From the NCBI GenBank assembly GCA_017305635.1, contig JAFKKF010000008.1, positions 400,545-464,544 of the forward strand: a stretch of 64,000 nucleotides of DNA, written 5' to 3'. Origin of the DNA: Hyphomicrobiales bacterium (lineage in GTDB: Bacteria; Pseudomonadota; Alphaproteobacteria; Rhizobiales; Kaistiaceae). A program made the position numbers and the translations under genes. Positions 45,030 to 54,220 of the stretch are shown here, one piece after another. How positions within the stretch are numbered: the first letter of the stretch is position 1; every line of letters starts with the position of its first letter. A model generated the notes under the pieces. That model worked only from the letters and a program-made list of their open reading frames with translations, did not search any database and was not told where the DNA came from.

Positions 45030-46024
45030 TGACGGCAGCGGATGTCCCGGCGACGGATGCGGCGGCGAACCGGCGGCGGGCGCGGCTGATCGACCGTGCC
45101 CCCTTCCTCGTCGCCTGCGTGATGCTGGTCGTCCTGCTCGCGGTCTACGCGGCGCTCCGCGAGGGCGTCTTCACGCTCGACGAGCTGAACGTCGATACCG
45201 CCGCCGCCCTCACGCTCATCCTCGCCGCCACCGGGCAGACGATCGTGCTGCTCCGCGGCGGCATCGACCTCTCCATCGGCGGCATGATCTCGCTCGGCAC
45301 CGTGCTCGCCGCGACCCGGTTCGGCGACACCCTCGCCGGCAGCGCGATATGGACCGTGCTCATCCTCCTGATCGGCTTCGGCGTCGGGGCGATCAACGGG
45401 CTGCTCATCTCAGTGCTGAGGCTCCAGCCCTTCCTGGTGACGCTCGCCACCTGGTCGATCCTCTCGGGCGCGGCGCTCCTCATCCTGCCCATCGACGGCG
45501 GCTCGCTGCCCGGCGCCTGGATGAGCGCCGGCAATGCCACGCTTCTCGGCCTGTCGACCTCGGTCTGGCTGCTCGTCATCCTCTTCGTCTTCTGGCTCTG
45601 GTTCCGCGAGACGCGCCTCGGCCTCACCATCCGCGCCACCGGCTCGAACGAGAAGTCGGCCTTCCTCTCCGGCGTATCGCTGACCCGCATCAACGTCGCG
45701 ACCTACGGGCTCTCGGGCCTCTTCGCCGCGCTCGCCGCGCTCTACCTCACCACCCAGACCGGCACCGGCTCGCCGACCATCGGCAAGGACTACATCCTGC
45801 CCTCGGTCGCGGCGGCCGTGATCGGCGGCATCAGCCTCTTCGGCGGGCGGGGCGGGCTCGCCGGGACCATCGTCGGCGCCTTCATCCTCACCATCATCGG
45901 CAACCTCGTCTTCGTCCTGTCGGTGTCGAGCTACTGGCAGCCGGTGGTCTCCGGCGTCATCCTCCTCGTCGCCGTGCTCGCCTCCTCGCTCGCCGAGCGC
46001 TCGGCCAGGAGGAGCCTCACGTGA
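45029..46024 (+). CDS. Sugar ABC transporter permease 1 (RbsC type)
   Basis: A 331-residue BPD_transp_2 permease with about 8-10 hydrophobic segments. Family motifs: LILAATGQTIVLLRGGIDLSIGGM (cut here for length: the G-G-I-D-L-S-I-G core at about 78-85) and G-G-I-S-L-F-G-G-R-G-G-L-A-G-T near the end. ATG 45029 overlaps the ATPase stop (TGATG). Together with permease 2 it makes the heterodimeric channel. Confidence 0.93.
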   Translation: MTAADVPATDAAANRRRARLIDRAPFLVACVMLVVLLAVYAALREGVFTLDELNVDTAAALTLILAATGQTIVLLRGGIDLSIGGMISLGTVLAATRFGDTLAGSAIWTVLILLIGFGVGAINGLLISVLRLQPFLVTLATWSILSGAALLILPIDGGSLPGAWMSAGNATLLGLSTSVWLLVILFVFWLWFRETRLGLTIRATGSNEKSAFLSGVSLTRINVATYGLSGLFAALAALYLTTQTGTGSPTIGKDYILPSVAAAVIGGISLFGGRGGLAGTIVGAFILTIIGNLVFVLSVSSYWQPVVSGVILLVAVLASSLAERSARRSLT

Positions 46025-47022
46025 CCCTCTTCCTCGCCCGCCATCGCGCCATCCTGCTCGCCTATCTCGGCATGATCGTCTTGCTCGCGCTGACCAGCTT
46101 CTTCTCGCCCGGCTTCCTCGCCGGATCGCACCTCAGGACGCTGACGGTGCTCGCCGCCTTCATCGGCATCGTCGCGCTCGGCCAGACCTTCGTGATCATC
46201 GGCGGCGGCATCGACCTGTCGCTTCCCTGGGTGCTGAACTGCGCGGCGATCCTGATGACCCTGATCGCCAAGGGACAGGATGGCCCGCTCCTCTGGGTCA
46301 TCCCGCTTCTCCTCGTCGCCGGAGCGTTCATCGGGGCGATCAACGGCATCGGCATCGCCGTCTTCGGCGTGCCGCCGATCATCATGACGCTGGCGGTCAA
46401 CGTCATCCTGCAGGGCGGCATCCTCGTCTATACCGGCGGGACGCCGCCGGCGACCGCGCCGCAGCTCGTCCAGTTCCTCGCCGTCGGGCGGATCGGGCCG
46501 ATCCCGGTAGTCGCGGTCATCTGGCTGATCCTCGCCGTCGCCGCCTCGTTCCTGCTGTCGAAGACCGCCTTCGGCCGCCAGCTCTACGCCGTCGGCACCA
46601 GCGCCGCGGTGGCCGAATTCTCCGGCGTGCCGATCGTCAGGACCAGCGTGCTCGCCTATACGCTCTCCGGCTTCACGGCGGCGCTCGCCGGCATGCTGCT
46701 CACCGGCTATTCGGCGCAGGCCTATCTCGGCATGGGCGACCCGTACCTCTTCACCTCGATCGCCGCGGTCGCGATCGGCGGCGCTTCGATCCTCGGCGGC
46801 AGCGGCCATTATATCGGCACCATCGCCGGCGCCTTCGTGCTCACCATCCTCACCGGCCTCCTGCCGGCCCTGAACCTCTCCAACGGCGCGCTGCTCATCG
46901 TCTACGGCGTCGTCATCCTCGTCACCGTATCGCTGGCAAGCGAGGCCTTCTCCGACCTCGCCGCCGCCTTGCGCGCCGTCCTCCGCGGCGGCCGCGCCAC
47001 TGCAGGGAAGGAACCGTCATGA
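46021..47022 (+). CDS. Sugar ABC transporter permease 2 (RbsC type)
   Basis: A 333-residue permease of the same family as the previous gene, with the I-G-G-G-I-D-L-S-L-P core at about 58-67 and G-G-A-S-I-L-G-G-S-G-H-Y-I-G-T near the end. The start is GTG 46021, overlapping the previous stop by 4 bp (GTGA). Two different permeases suggest a heterodimer rather than the homodimer of RbsC. Confidence 0.92.
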   Translation: MTLFLARHRAILLAYLGMIVLLALTSFFSPGFLAGSHLRTLTVLAAFIGIVALGQTFVIIGGGIDLSLPWVLNCAAILMTLIAKGQDGPLLWVIPLLLVAGAFIGAINGIGIAVFGVPPIIMTLAVNVILQGGILVYTGGTPPATAPQLVQFLAVGRIGPIPVVAVIWLILAVAASFLLSKTAFGRQLYAVGTSAAVAEFSGVPIVRTSVLAYTLSGFTAALAGMLLTGYSAQAYLGMGDPYLFTSIAAVAIGGASILGGSGHYIGTIAGAFVLTILTGLLPALNLSNGALLIVYGVVILVTVSLASEAFSDLAAALRAVLRGGRATAGKEPS

Positions 47023-47903
47023 TCGACATCGAATGCGTCCTCGACGCAAAGGCCGAGCTCGGCGAAGCGACCTACTGGGATCCGAAGGCCGAGGTGCTCT
47101 GGTGGATCGACATATACGGCCCCACCATCCACCGCTTCGACCCGAAGACGAAACGGGACGATACCTGGCAGGCGCCGGAATATCTCGGCACGCTCTCGGT
47201 GCGCGAGAAGGGCGGGCTGATCGTCACCATGGCGAGCGGCTTCTATTTCTTCGATCCCGCGACGGGCCGATTCGACAAGATCGTCGATCCGGAAAGCGAC
47301 ATCGCCGATTCGCGCTTCAACGACGGCAAGACCGACCGCCAGGGCCGCTTCTGGTCCGGCACCATGTGGGAGGCGCCGCCGAAGCCACCGGCGAAGATCG
47401 GCTCCCTCTGGCGCATGGACGCCGATCTCGGCGTCCATCGCATCATCGAGGGGATCGGCTGCTCCAACGGCCTCGCCTGGAGCCCGGACGACCGGGTCAT
47501 GTACTTCACCGACAGCCACACCAACCTGATCCTCGCCTATGATTTCGACGCCGCGAGCGGCAACGCCACCAACCGGCGGGTCTTCGCCGATCTCTCCAAG
47601 GACGGCTACATCGTCGACGGTTCGACCGTCGATGCCGAGGGCAATTACTGGGCGACCATCCCGTTCAAGGGCAAGGTGCTGGCCTTCGATCCTGGCGGCA
47701 AGCTGATCCGCACCATCGACCTTCCCTGCGACCTGCCGACCTGCTGCGAGTTCGGCGGCAAGGACCTCGACACCCTCTACGTGACGACGGCGCTCTATAG
47801 CCGCTCGGGCCGTGACATGACGGGGCAGAAGAACCCGGGCGGCCTCTTCGCCATCCACGGGCTCGGGGTCAAGGGCCTGCCGCTGGTGCCGTTCAGGGGG
47901 TAG
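47019..47903 (+). CDS. SMP-30/gluconolactonase family lactonase
   Basis: A 294-residue six-bladed beta-propeller of the SMP-30/regucalcin/gluconolactonase family. Metal-binding residues can be placed: Glu in A-E-L-G-E-A-T-Y-W (about 18), Asn in S-R-F-N-D-G-K, and Asn/Asp in G-C-S-N-G-L-A-W-S-P-D-D. It would hydrolyse an aldonolactone to the open sugar acid after an SDR sugar dehydrogenase. It overlaps permease 2 by ATGA, so uptake and lactonase are in one operon. Confidence 0.92.
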   Translation: MIDIECVLDAKAELGEATYWDPKAEVLWWIDIYGPTIHRFDPKTKRDDTWQAPEYLGTLSVREKGGLIVTMASGFYFFDPATGRFDKIVDPESDIADSRFNDGKTDRQGRFWSGTMWEAPPKPPAKIGSLWRMDADLGVHRIIEGIGCSNGLAWSPDDRVMYFTDSHTNLILAYDFDAASGNATNRRVFADLSKDGYIVDGSTVDAEGNYWATIPFKGKVLAFDPGGKLIRTIDLPCDLPTCCEFGGKDLDTLYVTTALYSRSGRDMTGQKNPGGLFAIHGLGVKGLPLVPFRG

Positions 47904-48337
47904 AGGGCCGCCATCGGAGCTGACGGGTGCCGCTCTCTCTGTCGTCATGGCCGGCCTTGTGCCGGCCATCCACGTCTTGGTTCCACTGCTTCGCGCCTTT
48001 CCGTCATCGCCGGGCTTGACCCGGCGATCCATGCCATGGCGCCGACGCTCGCATTGTGCGGCGACCCCATCCGCGGCCCTCCCCAACCGCGATAGTTCTT
48101 CGGAACCGTGATGGCATGAATCCCGGATCGGCGCCGCTTACGCGGCTTGTCCGGGATGACGTCGCGATTGAATTGAGAGCGCGGCTAGATCGAAGAAGGA
48201 CAATCTGTGGATGGCGTCATGCGCCCCCTCCACCGCCTTCGGCGGTCCCCCTCCCCCGCTTCGCAGGGGAGGAACTAGGTCGCGCCCTTCATAAAGGAGA
48301 TTCCTCCCCCGCTTACGGGGGAGGGACGCAGAGACGC
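47904..48337. repeat. Convergent intergenic region with repeat elements
   Basis: A 434-bp gap between the convergent lactonase and SDR genes. It holds ATGGCCGGC-cttgt-GCCGGCCAT (47947-47969), a TCGCCGGG-cttga-CCCGGCGA palindrome near 48006-48027, and the GCGCCCCCTCCACC/CCTCCCCC family at 48221-48330. I see no gene in it. Confidence 0.75.
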
Positions 48338-49099
48338 CTAGAACAACAGCGCCGTCATGCCGCCGTCGACCACCAGGCCGGAGCCGGTGACGAAGGAGGC
48401 CGAGTCGGAGAGGAGGAAGGCGATCGACGTCGCGATCTCCCGCGGGTCGGCGATGCGCGGCACCGCCGTCGGCGCGAAGGAAAGGCCGACCGATTCCGGC
48501 CAGCCCGGCGGCATCTCGGCCGGCCGCGTCATGCGCGTATCGACCGAGCCGACGATGAGCGCGTTCACCCGGATGCGGTCCTGCCCGTAATCGAGCGCCA
48601 GCTGGCGCGAGAATGCCAGCACCCCGCCCTTCGAGGCGGCATAGGCGGGCACGGTCGGAACGGTCGCCAGCGCATGGACCGAGGCGATGTTGACGACGCT
48701 GCCGCCGCCGCTCTTCCGGATTTCCGGCAGGGCGGCGCGGCAGACGGCGAACGCACCGGTGAGGTTGACGCCGAGGGTCAGCTGCCACTCGTCGTCGCTG
48801 ACGTCCTCGACGCGCTTGCCGGTCTGGTAGATTCCGGCGGCGTTGACCACGGCATGGAGCCCGCCGAAAGTCGCCACGGCGTCGGCTATCGCCGCCTTCA
48901 CTTCGTCGGGGCGGGTCACGTCGCCGGCGTGGAAGCGGATCGAGGCCGGCGGCTCGCCATCGCCGGCGAGGCCGAAGCCGACGACGTTCATGCCGGAGGC
49001 GGCGAGGTATTCGGCGGTGGCGCGCCCGATCCCGGTCCCCGCGCCGGTGATGAAGGCGGTGCGGCCGGAAAGCGAATCGAAATGATCACGGGCGGTCAT
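48338..49099 (-). CDS. SDR-family oxidoreductase
   Basis: A 253-residue classical SDR. Cofactor loop T-G-A-G-T-G-I-G at about 18-25, N-A-A-G at about 87 and the complete catalytic Y-A-A-S-K at about 152-156. The ending TGSGLVVDGGMTALLF is typical. It is the last gene of the second ribose-type ABC operon (permease, binding protein, ATPase, SDR; minus strand), overlapping the ATPase by 4 bp. It is a fair candidate for the initial sugar dehydrogenase. Confidence 0.92.
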   Translation of the reverse strand: MTARDHFDSLSGRTAFITGAGTGIGRATAEYLAASGMNVVGFGLAGDGEPPASIRFHAGDVTRPDEVKAAIADAVATFGGLHAVVNAAGIYQTGKRVEDVSDDEWQLTLGVNLTGAFAVCRAALPEIRKSGGGSVVNIASVHALATVPTVPAYAASKGGVLAFSRQLALDYGQDRIRVNALIVGSVDTRMTRPAEMPPGWPESVGLSFAPTAVPRIADPREIATSIAFLLSDSASFVTGSGLVVDGGMTALLF

Positions 49100-50655
49100 G
49101 CGGCGGATTCTACCACGCCGCGCGCTTTCTCCGCCTGCGCCGCGGCGATCCGCTTGAGGACCGCCTCCTCGCTCGCCTCGCTGCGCGACATCTCGCCGAC
49201 GATGCGGCCGTCCGCCATGATCAGGCTGCGGTCGCAGAGGCCGATGACCTCCTCCAGCTCCGACGAGACCACCACGAGGCCGACGCCGGTCTCGGCGAGG
49301 TCGACGATCAGCCGGTAGATCTCCGAGCGGGTGGCGACGTCGACGCCCTTGGTCGGCTCGTCGAGGAGGAGGATCTTCGGCGCGTTCATGAGCACGCGCG
49401 CGAAGAGGAGCTTCTGCTGGTTGCCGCCTGAGAGGTGCGCGACGGCGGCGCTCGACGAGCGCGCCTTCACCTTCAGTTCGCGCATCGCCTTGACCGCGGC
49501 GCTCTCCTCGCGCTCGCCGCTGATCAGGCCGTGGCGGGCGAAGAGGGCGAGGTTGCCGATGGTGATGTTGCCGCCGACGGGGAGGTTGAAGAGGAGGCCG
49601 GTACGCTTGCGGTCCTCGGTCAGCATGGCGATGCCGGCGCGGCGCGCGTCGGCGGTCGAATGGATGGCGACCGGCTTGCCGCCGACCGCGATCCGCCCGC
49701 GATAGGGAAGGAGGCCGTATATGGCGCTGAGCAGCTCCGTGCGGCCCGAGCCGAGCAGCCCGGCGATGCCGAGGATCTCCCCGGCGCGGAGCTGGAACGA
49801 GACGTCGGCGACGCCGAGATGGGCGCCCGGCCGCTCCTCGACCGAGAGGTCGGCGAGCTCCAGGAGGACCCGGGTCCCGTCCGGCGTGCGGTGCGCCGGG
49901 TACATGCGCTGCATCTTCTGGCCGGACATCGCCGCGATGATGCGGTCGGCATCGAATTCGCCGCGGGCGAGCTCGGCGGCGACGCGGCCGTCGCGCAGCA
50001 CCGTGGCGGCGTCGCAGAGCGCCATCACCTCCGGCAGCCGGTGGGTGATGAAGATCATGGTCGTGCCCTGCGCCTTGAGGCGCTTGAGGAGCGCGAAGAG
50101 CCGCGTCACCTCGGCCCCGGAGAGCGAGGCGGTCGGCTCGTCGAGCATGAGCACCGCCGGCCGCGTGGCGAGCGCGCGCACGATCATGACGAGGTGGCGC
50201 TGCGCGGCGCTGAGCGAGGCCATCAGGCTCTTCGGATTGATCGGCAGGCCGAAGTCGCGGAAGAGGGCAGCCGCTCGCGCCTCCATCTTCCGCTGGCTCA
50301 CGGTGAAGCCGCTGCCGAGGCTGGTCTGGCCGGCGAAGACGTTCTCGGCGACGGTCAGCTGCTCGAAGACCTCGATCTCCTGCGGCACGTAGGCGACGCC
50401 CCTCTCGCGCGCCTCGCCGGGCGTGCGGAAGGCGATAGCGGCGCCGTTGACCCGGATGGTGCCGTCATAGGAGCCGGCGGAGTGGACGCCGTTCAGGATC
50501 TTCACCAGCGTCGACTTGCCGGCGCCGTTCTGGCCGAGGAGCGCATGGATCTCGCCGCGCCTCACGCGGAAGTCGATCCCGCGCAGCGCCTGCACGCCGG
50601 AGAAGGATTTGACGATGCCGAGGGCTTCGATGACGAAGGCGGTGTCTTCGGTCAT
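49096..50655 (-). CDS. Sugar ABC transporter ATP-binding protein (RbsA/MglA type), second system
   Basis: A 519-residue double-NBD ATPase. NBD1: G-Q-N-G-A-G-K-S-T at about 43, signature L-S-A-A-Q-R-H and L-M-L-D-E-P-T. NBD2: the Walker A region is degenerate (G-L-L-G-S-G-R-T-E), normal for this family, with L-S-G-G-N-Q-Q-K and L-L-L-D-E-P-T-K-G-V-D. Both Walker B motifs keep the catalytic Glu, unlike the other ATPase. A start at 50655 gives the correct N-terminus. Confidence 0.94.
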   Translation of the reverse strand: MTEDTAFVIEALGIVKSFSGVQALRGIDFRVRRGEIHALLGQNGAGKSTLVKILNGVHSAGSYDGTIRVNGAAIAFRTPGEARERGVAYVPQEIEVFEQLTVAENVFAGQTSLGSGFTVSQRKMEARAAALFRDFGLPINPKSLMASLSAAQRHLVMIVRALATRPAVLMLDEPTASLSGAEVTRLFALLKRLKAQGTTMIFITHRLPEVMALCDAATVLRDGRVAAELARGEFDADRIIAAMSGQKMQRMYPAHRTPDGTRVLLELADLSVEERPGAHLGVADVSFQLRAGEILGIAGLLGSGRTELLSAIYGLLPYRGRIAVGGKPVAIHSTADARRAGIAMLTEDRKRTGLLFNLPVGGNITIGNLALFARHGLISGEREESAAVKAMRELKVKARSSSAAVAHLSGGNQQKLLFARVLMNAPKILLLDEPTKGVDVATRSEIYRLIVDLAETGVGLVVVSSELEEVIGLCDRSLIMADGRIVGEMSRSEASEEAVLKRIAAAQAEKARGVVESAA

Positions 50656-50700
50656 GGGATGCTGCGTTCCCGCTTCTCCCTGACGAGGAGGGATTGAAAT

Positions 50701-50732
50701 CCCGGGTGGCAGCGTTGCCGCCGCCACCCGGG
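50701..50732 (-). terminator. Hairpin between binding protein and ATPase genes (second ribose-type system)
   Basis: CCCGGGTGGC (50701-50710) pairs perfectly with GCCACCCGGG (50723-50732) around a 12-base loop; an AT-rich stretch (ATTTCAAT) follows on the minus strand. It sits 24 bp after the binding-protein stop and probably limits downstream transcription or protects the upstream RNA. Confidence 0.6.
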
Positions 50733-50756
50733 GAAGATGGGCCTGAGCCCTGGGAG

Positions 50757-51713
50757 CTACTGGCCCGCGCTGTCGAGGATCTTGTAGTAGGGGTCGAGAT
50801 CCGTCGCGGTGATGACCTTCGCCGGCAGCGGGTTGAGGTACGGCACCTCCTTGCCCTCGGCCATGGCGGCGGCGAGCTCGGCGGTCTTGGCGCCTTCCTC
50901 GTAGAGCGGCTGGGCGACGAGGCCATAGGCATTGCCGGCCTTGATGATGTCGAGGTTCTGCCGGATGTAGTCCATGCCGATGATCACCACGTCGCGGCCG
51001 GCCTTGCGGGCGGCGCCCGACCAGGTCTGGATGCCGTTGCCGGTGGTCGAGAAGGCGCCGACGACGTCGGCATTGCCCTGCAGGATGCCGACCGCCTTCG
51101 CCTCGGCCGCCGACGGCTCGAAGCCTTCCAGCTGCGTGTCGAGGATCTTGATGTCGGGGTACTTCGCCTTCATCTCGGCGCGGAACGAATCCGCCATCAC
51201 GTTCTCGGTGGCGTTGTAGCTGCCCTGGGTGAGGGCGACGACGCCCTTGCCGCCGAGCTTGGCGCCCATCGAATCGGCCGCTGCCGCGCCCGCCTGCGGG
51301 ATGTCCTCGCCGGTCGCCGCCTTCAGGCCCGGGATGGTGCCTTCCTTGGGCAGGACGTGCCAGGTGACCACCGGAATGCCCTGCTGGGCGAGCTTGCCGA
51401 TATAGGGATAGAGCTCGGGTCCGGGGCCGTAGATCGCGGCGGCGCCGAACTGCGTGCGGGCGAGCGCGGCCTCGGCGAGCGGGATGCTGGCCGGCGCGTC
51501 GTAGTTGGTGGCGCTCGGATTGCCGACGACCTCGCAGGTATAGCCGAGCTCCTTGCACTTGGCGAGGAAGCCCGCCTGCATCAGGCGGTGAACCGGGTGG
51601 TCGCGCATCGGCTGCACCCAGAGGATGGCCTTGTCCGCGGCGACGGCGGAGCCACCGCCGAGGGTCATGGCGGCGAGAAGCGCCGCGATGCCGATCTTCA
51701 ATCCCGTCTTCAT
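50757..51713 (-). CDS. Sugar ABC transporter substrate-binding protein, second ribose-type system
   Basis: A 318-residue Peripla_BP_4 protein. The signal peptide covers 1-25 (GIAALLAAMTLGGGSAVA). The mature protein begins ADKAILWVQPMRDHPVHRLM, unlike the pair at 41-43 kb, so it is a separate system. ATG 51713 follows GGGAGG. It lies between the permease and the ATPase of the same operon. Confidence 0.92.
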   Translation of the reverse strand: MKTGLKIGIAALLAAMTLGGGSAVAADKAILWVQPMRDHPVHRLMQAGFLAKCKELGYTCEVVGNPSATNYDAPASIPLAEAALARTQFGAAAIYGPGPELYPYIGKLAQQGIPVVTWHVLPKEGTIPGLKAATGEDIPQAGAAAADSMGAKLGGKGVVALTQGSYNATENVMADSFRAEMKAKYPDIKILDTQLEGFEPSAAEAKAVGILQGNADVVGAFSTTGNGIQTWSGAARKAGRDVVIIGMDYIRQNLDIIKAGNAYGLVAQPLYEEGAKTAELAAAMAEGKEVPYLNPLPAKVITATDLDPYYKILDSAGQ

Positions 51714-51777
51714 GTTCAGTTCCTCCCTTCCGGAAACGGCCGGCGGTTTTGCCGGCGATTGCACTATCGTTGGGCTC

Positions 51778-52848
51778 TCACGGTGCCGGCGCCTCGGTCT
51801 GCGGCCGGGCCTCGCTCGCGATCGTCTCCTCGCGCCGTCCGCTGCCGGCGATGAAGAAGCGGCGGCGGAGGATGTCGAGGCCGACGGCGAGCACCATGAT
51901 GATGCCGACGGCGATCTGCTGCCAGTTGGCGTTGACGCCGATGACGACGAGGCCGCTCTGCACCACCTGCAGGAGAAGGACGCCGGAAAGGCCGCCGGCG
52001 ATCGTGCCCGCTCCGCCGAAGAGGCTGACGCCGCCGACCACCACGCCGGCGATCACGGCGAGTTCCCAGCCGCTGCCGATCGAGGTGGTGCCGGCGGCGA
52101 GGTCGGCCATGACGAACATGCCGGCGATCGCGGCGAGCACGCCGATGAGCATGAAGGCGCCGATCTTGTAGAGGGCGGTGTTGATGCCGACGAGGCGGGC
52201 GACGTCCTGGTTGCCGCCGGTCGCATACATGTTGCGGCCGAGCACGGTGCGGCGAAGGACGAAGTCCGCGATCACCGCGGCGATGATGAAGAAATAGAAG
52301 CTCCAGCCCATGCCGAGCAGCGGGCGCGCCATGCCGAAATTGCCGACGCTCTCGGGCAGCGGATAGACCGGATAGCCGCTGGTGACGACCTGGATGAGGC
52401 CCTGCCCGATGAAGAGCATGCCGAGCGTCTGGATGAAGGCCGGGATCTTCAGCTTCACCACGATGAGGCCGTTGACGAGGCCGATGAGCCCGCCGGTCAA
52501 CATGCCGCCGAGGATGGCGACGGGGACGGGGAGCGCCAGCGCCGTCATCAGCTGCGCCGAGACCACGGCGCTGACGCCGGCGACCGAGCCGACCGACAGG
52601 TCGAACTCGCCGCCTATGAGCAGGATCGTCTGGCCGATGGCGATGATGCCGACGAAGGAGACGACCGTAAGCACGGCACGGATGTTGCGCTCGGAAAGGA
52701 AGGCGGGCTCGAGGATGTAGAAGAAGGCGGTGATCAGCACGAGGGCGGCAAGCACACCGACCTCGCCGACCGCGAGCAGCCGGACCAGGCGGTCCTGGAA
52801 CGGTTGCTGGCCGGGCGCATTGCGCTCGCTGACGGCACCGCCGCTCAT
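51778..52848 (-). CDS. Sugar ABC transporter permease, second ribose-type system
   Basis: A 356-residue BPD_transp_2 permease; the core G-G-E-F-D-L-S-V-G-S-V-A-G is at about 80 and G-G-V-S-L-F-G-G-A-G-T-I-A near residue 270. It is probably a homodimer since only one permease exists here. ATG 52848 follows GGGGAGGA. First gene of the permease-SBP-ATPase-SDR operon, divergent from the LacI/GntR regulator, with site D 65 bp upstream. Confidence 0.93.
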   Translation of the reverse strand: MSGGAVSERNAPGQQPFQDRLVRLLAVGEVGVLAALVLITAFFYILEPAFLSERNIRAVLTVVSFVGIIAIGQTILLIGGEFDLSVGSVAGVSAVVSAQLMTALALPVPVAILGGMLTGGLIGLVNGLIVVKLKIPAFIQTLGMLFIGQGLIQVVTSGYPVYPLPESVGNFGMARPLLGMGWSFYFFIIAAVIADFVLRRTVLGRNMYATGGNQDVARLVGINTALYKIGAFMLIGVLAAIAGMFVMADLAAGTTSIGSGWELAVIAGVVVGGVSLFGGAGTIAGGLSGVLLLQVVQSGLVVIGVNANWQQIAVGIIMVLAVGLDILRRRFFIAGSGRREETIASEARPQTEAPAP

Positions 52849-52912
52849 GCTTCCTCCCCGAGGGCCCGAGTTGGGACTTGCTTTGGCCCGGCCCTTTTCG
52901 GGCTTCTTGACC

Positions 52913-52928
52913 ATTATACTATTATAAT
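52913..52928. promoter_or_regulatory. ATTATR-CTAT-TATAAT-type site D (most symmetric copy)
   Basis: ATTATA-CTAT-TATAAT: 6-bp arms are perfect inverted repeats. It lies between the divergent permease (starting 52848) and LacI (53018) genes. Its arms include TATAAT, so binding there would block a -10 region. Confidence 0.7.
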
Positions 52929-53017
52929 CTCTTGCCCCGCGCCAGCGCCCGCCGCTGTTTATTGTTGGACGGCGAGGCGGTAGGAGTGGCCGCGCACGCG
53001 CAACGGAGTTTTGCGAC

Positions 53018-54043
53018 ATGAATGCGCCGGAGAAGAGCGCAGGCAGGGGCCGCCTCGGCATGCGGGAGATCGCGTCGCGCGTCGGCGTCTCGCCGATCAC
53101 CGTCTCGCGCGCGCTGAAGGACCCGGACAAGGTCTCGCCGGAGACGCGGGCGAGGATCCTCGCGGCGATAGAGAGCGCCGGCTTCATCCCCAACCAGATG
53201 GCCTCCTCCATGCGGAGCGGTGGGCGGATCATCGGGACCATGGTGCCGCCGCTGATCAACTCGGGCATTGCCGAGCAGGTCCAGGGCATGTCCGACGAGG
53301 CCCATGCCGCCGGCTACCAGATGCTCCTCATCCAGGGCGATTTCGGCGCTTCCGCCGAGGAGAAGGCGATCCGCGCGCTTCTCGGCTGGCGGCCGGCCGG
53401 GCTGATCCTCCAGGCCTTCGTGCAGAGCCCGCAGGCGCGCAAGATTCTGTCGGCGAGCGGCCTGCCGGTCGTCGAGATATCGGAGACGCGCGGCCGCCGG
53501 CCGATCGACATGGCGGTCGGCGTGTCGAACTTCGAAACCGCCTATGCCATGACCGCCCACCTCGCGGCGAAGGGCTACAAGCGCATCGCCTTCGTCTCGA
53601 CGCCGATCCACGGCAATGACCGTCTCCGCCAGCGCCGCATCGGCTTCCGCCGGGCAATGGCCGACCTTCACCTGCACTACAGCCCCGACCTCGAGGTCGA
53701 GGTGCCGATCACGCCCGAGGGCGGCGGCGACGCGCTCCGTATCCTGACCGAGCGCGATCCGAAGCTGCAGGTGATCTTCTGCTCCTCCGACACGCTCGCC
53801 ATCGGCGCGGTGCAGGAATGCCACCGCCGCGGCTGGAAGGTTCCGGATCGCCTGGCGATCGCCGGCTACGGCGACGTCGACCTCGCCGCCCAGCTCTTCC
53901 CGGCGCTGACCACCGTGCGCGTGCCGCGCTACGAGATGGGCCGGCAGGCGGTGCGCCACCTGCTCCGGCGGCTCGCCGGCGAGGCGGAGCTGCCGACCAT
54001 CGTCAGCCTCGGCTTCCAGATCATCGACCGCGAGAGCGCCTGA
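53018..54043 (+). CDS. LacI-family regulator resembling gluconate repressor GntR
   Basis: A 341-residue LacI-family protein. HTH at about 14-40 (MREIASRVGVSPITVSRALK) with the hinge PNQMASSMRSG, then the effector domain ending AGYGDVDLA and L-T-T-V-R-V-P-R-Y-E-M-G. The HTH and hinge are like E. coli GntR/IdnR (gluconate/idonate). Two gluconate-operator-like palindromes occur in the island (40987 and 60690), and I infer it controls those units. It is divergent from the second ribose-type ABC operon. Confidence 0.93.
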   Translation: MNAPEKSAGRGRLGMREIASRVGVSPITVSRALKDPDKVSPETRARILAAIESAGFIPNQMASSMRSGGRIIGTMVPPLINSGIAEQVQGMSDEAHAAGYQMLLIQGDFGASAEEKAIRALLGWRPAGLILQAFVQSPQARKILSASGLPVVEISETRGRRPIDMAVGVSNFETAYAMTAHLAAKGYKRIAFVSTPIHGNDRLRQRRIGFRRAMADLHLHYSPDLEVEVPITPEGGGDALRILTERDPKLQVIFCSSDTLAIGAVQECHRRGWKVPDRLAIAGYGDVDLAAQLFPALTTVRVPRYEMGRQAVRHLLRRLAGEAELPTIVSLGFQIIDRESA

Positions 54044-54044
54044 A

Positions 54045-54209
54045 GCGTTGCCAGGAAAAATGCGAAGCGTTTTTCCGTCCGGCAGAGCGCACGAGCAAGA
54101 GAGCGTTGCCAGGAAAAATGCGAAGCGTTTTTCCGTCCGGCAGAGCGCACGAAAAAGAGAGCGTTGCCAGGAAAATGCGAAGCGGTCTTCCGTCCGGCAG
54201 GGCGAACGA
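54045..54209. repeat. Three tandem 58-bp hairpin repeats
   Basis: Units begin at 54045, 54103 and 54161 (exact 58-bp period) with GCGTTGCCAGGAAAA. Each unit holds GGAAAAA...TTTTTCC arms around TGCGAAGCG (the third copy is degenerate, GGAAAA...TCTTCC). It begins right after the LacI stop codon at 54043. The T-rich arm may let each copy serve as a terminator. The repeat family is common in rhizobial intergenic DNA. Confidence 0.85.
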
Positions 54210-54220
54210 AGGACGGGCGC

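Noticed and set aside
52953..52970. GTTTATTGTTGGAC upstream of the LacI gene as a third FCD-type operator
   Set aside because: It shares GTTTATTGTT with 37829 but loses the ACAAT arm, so the palindrome is not kept.
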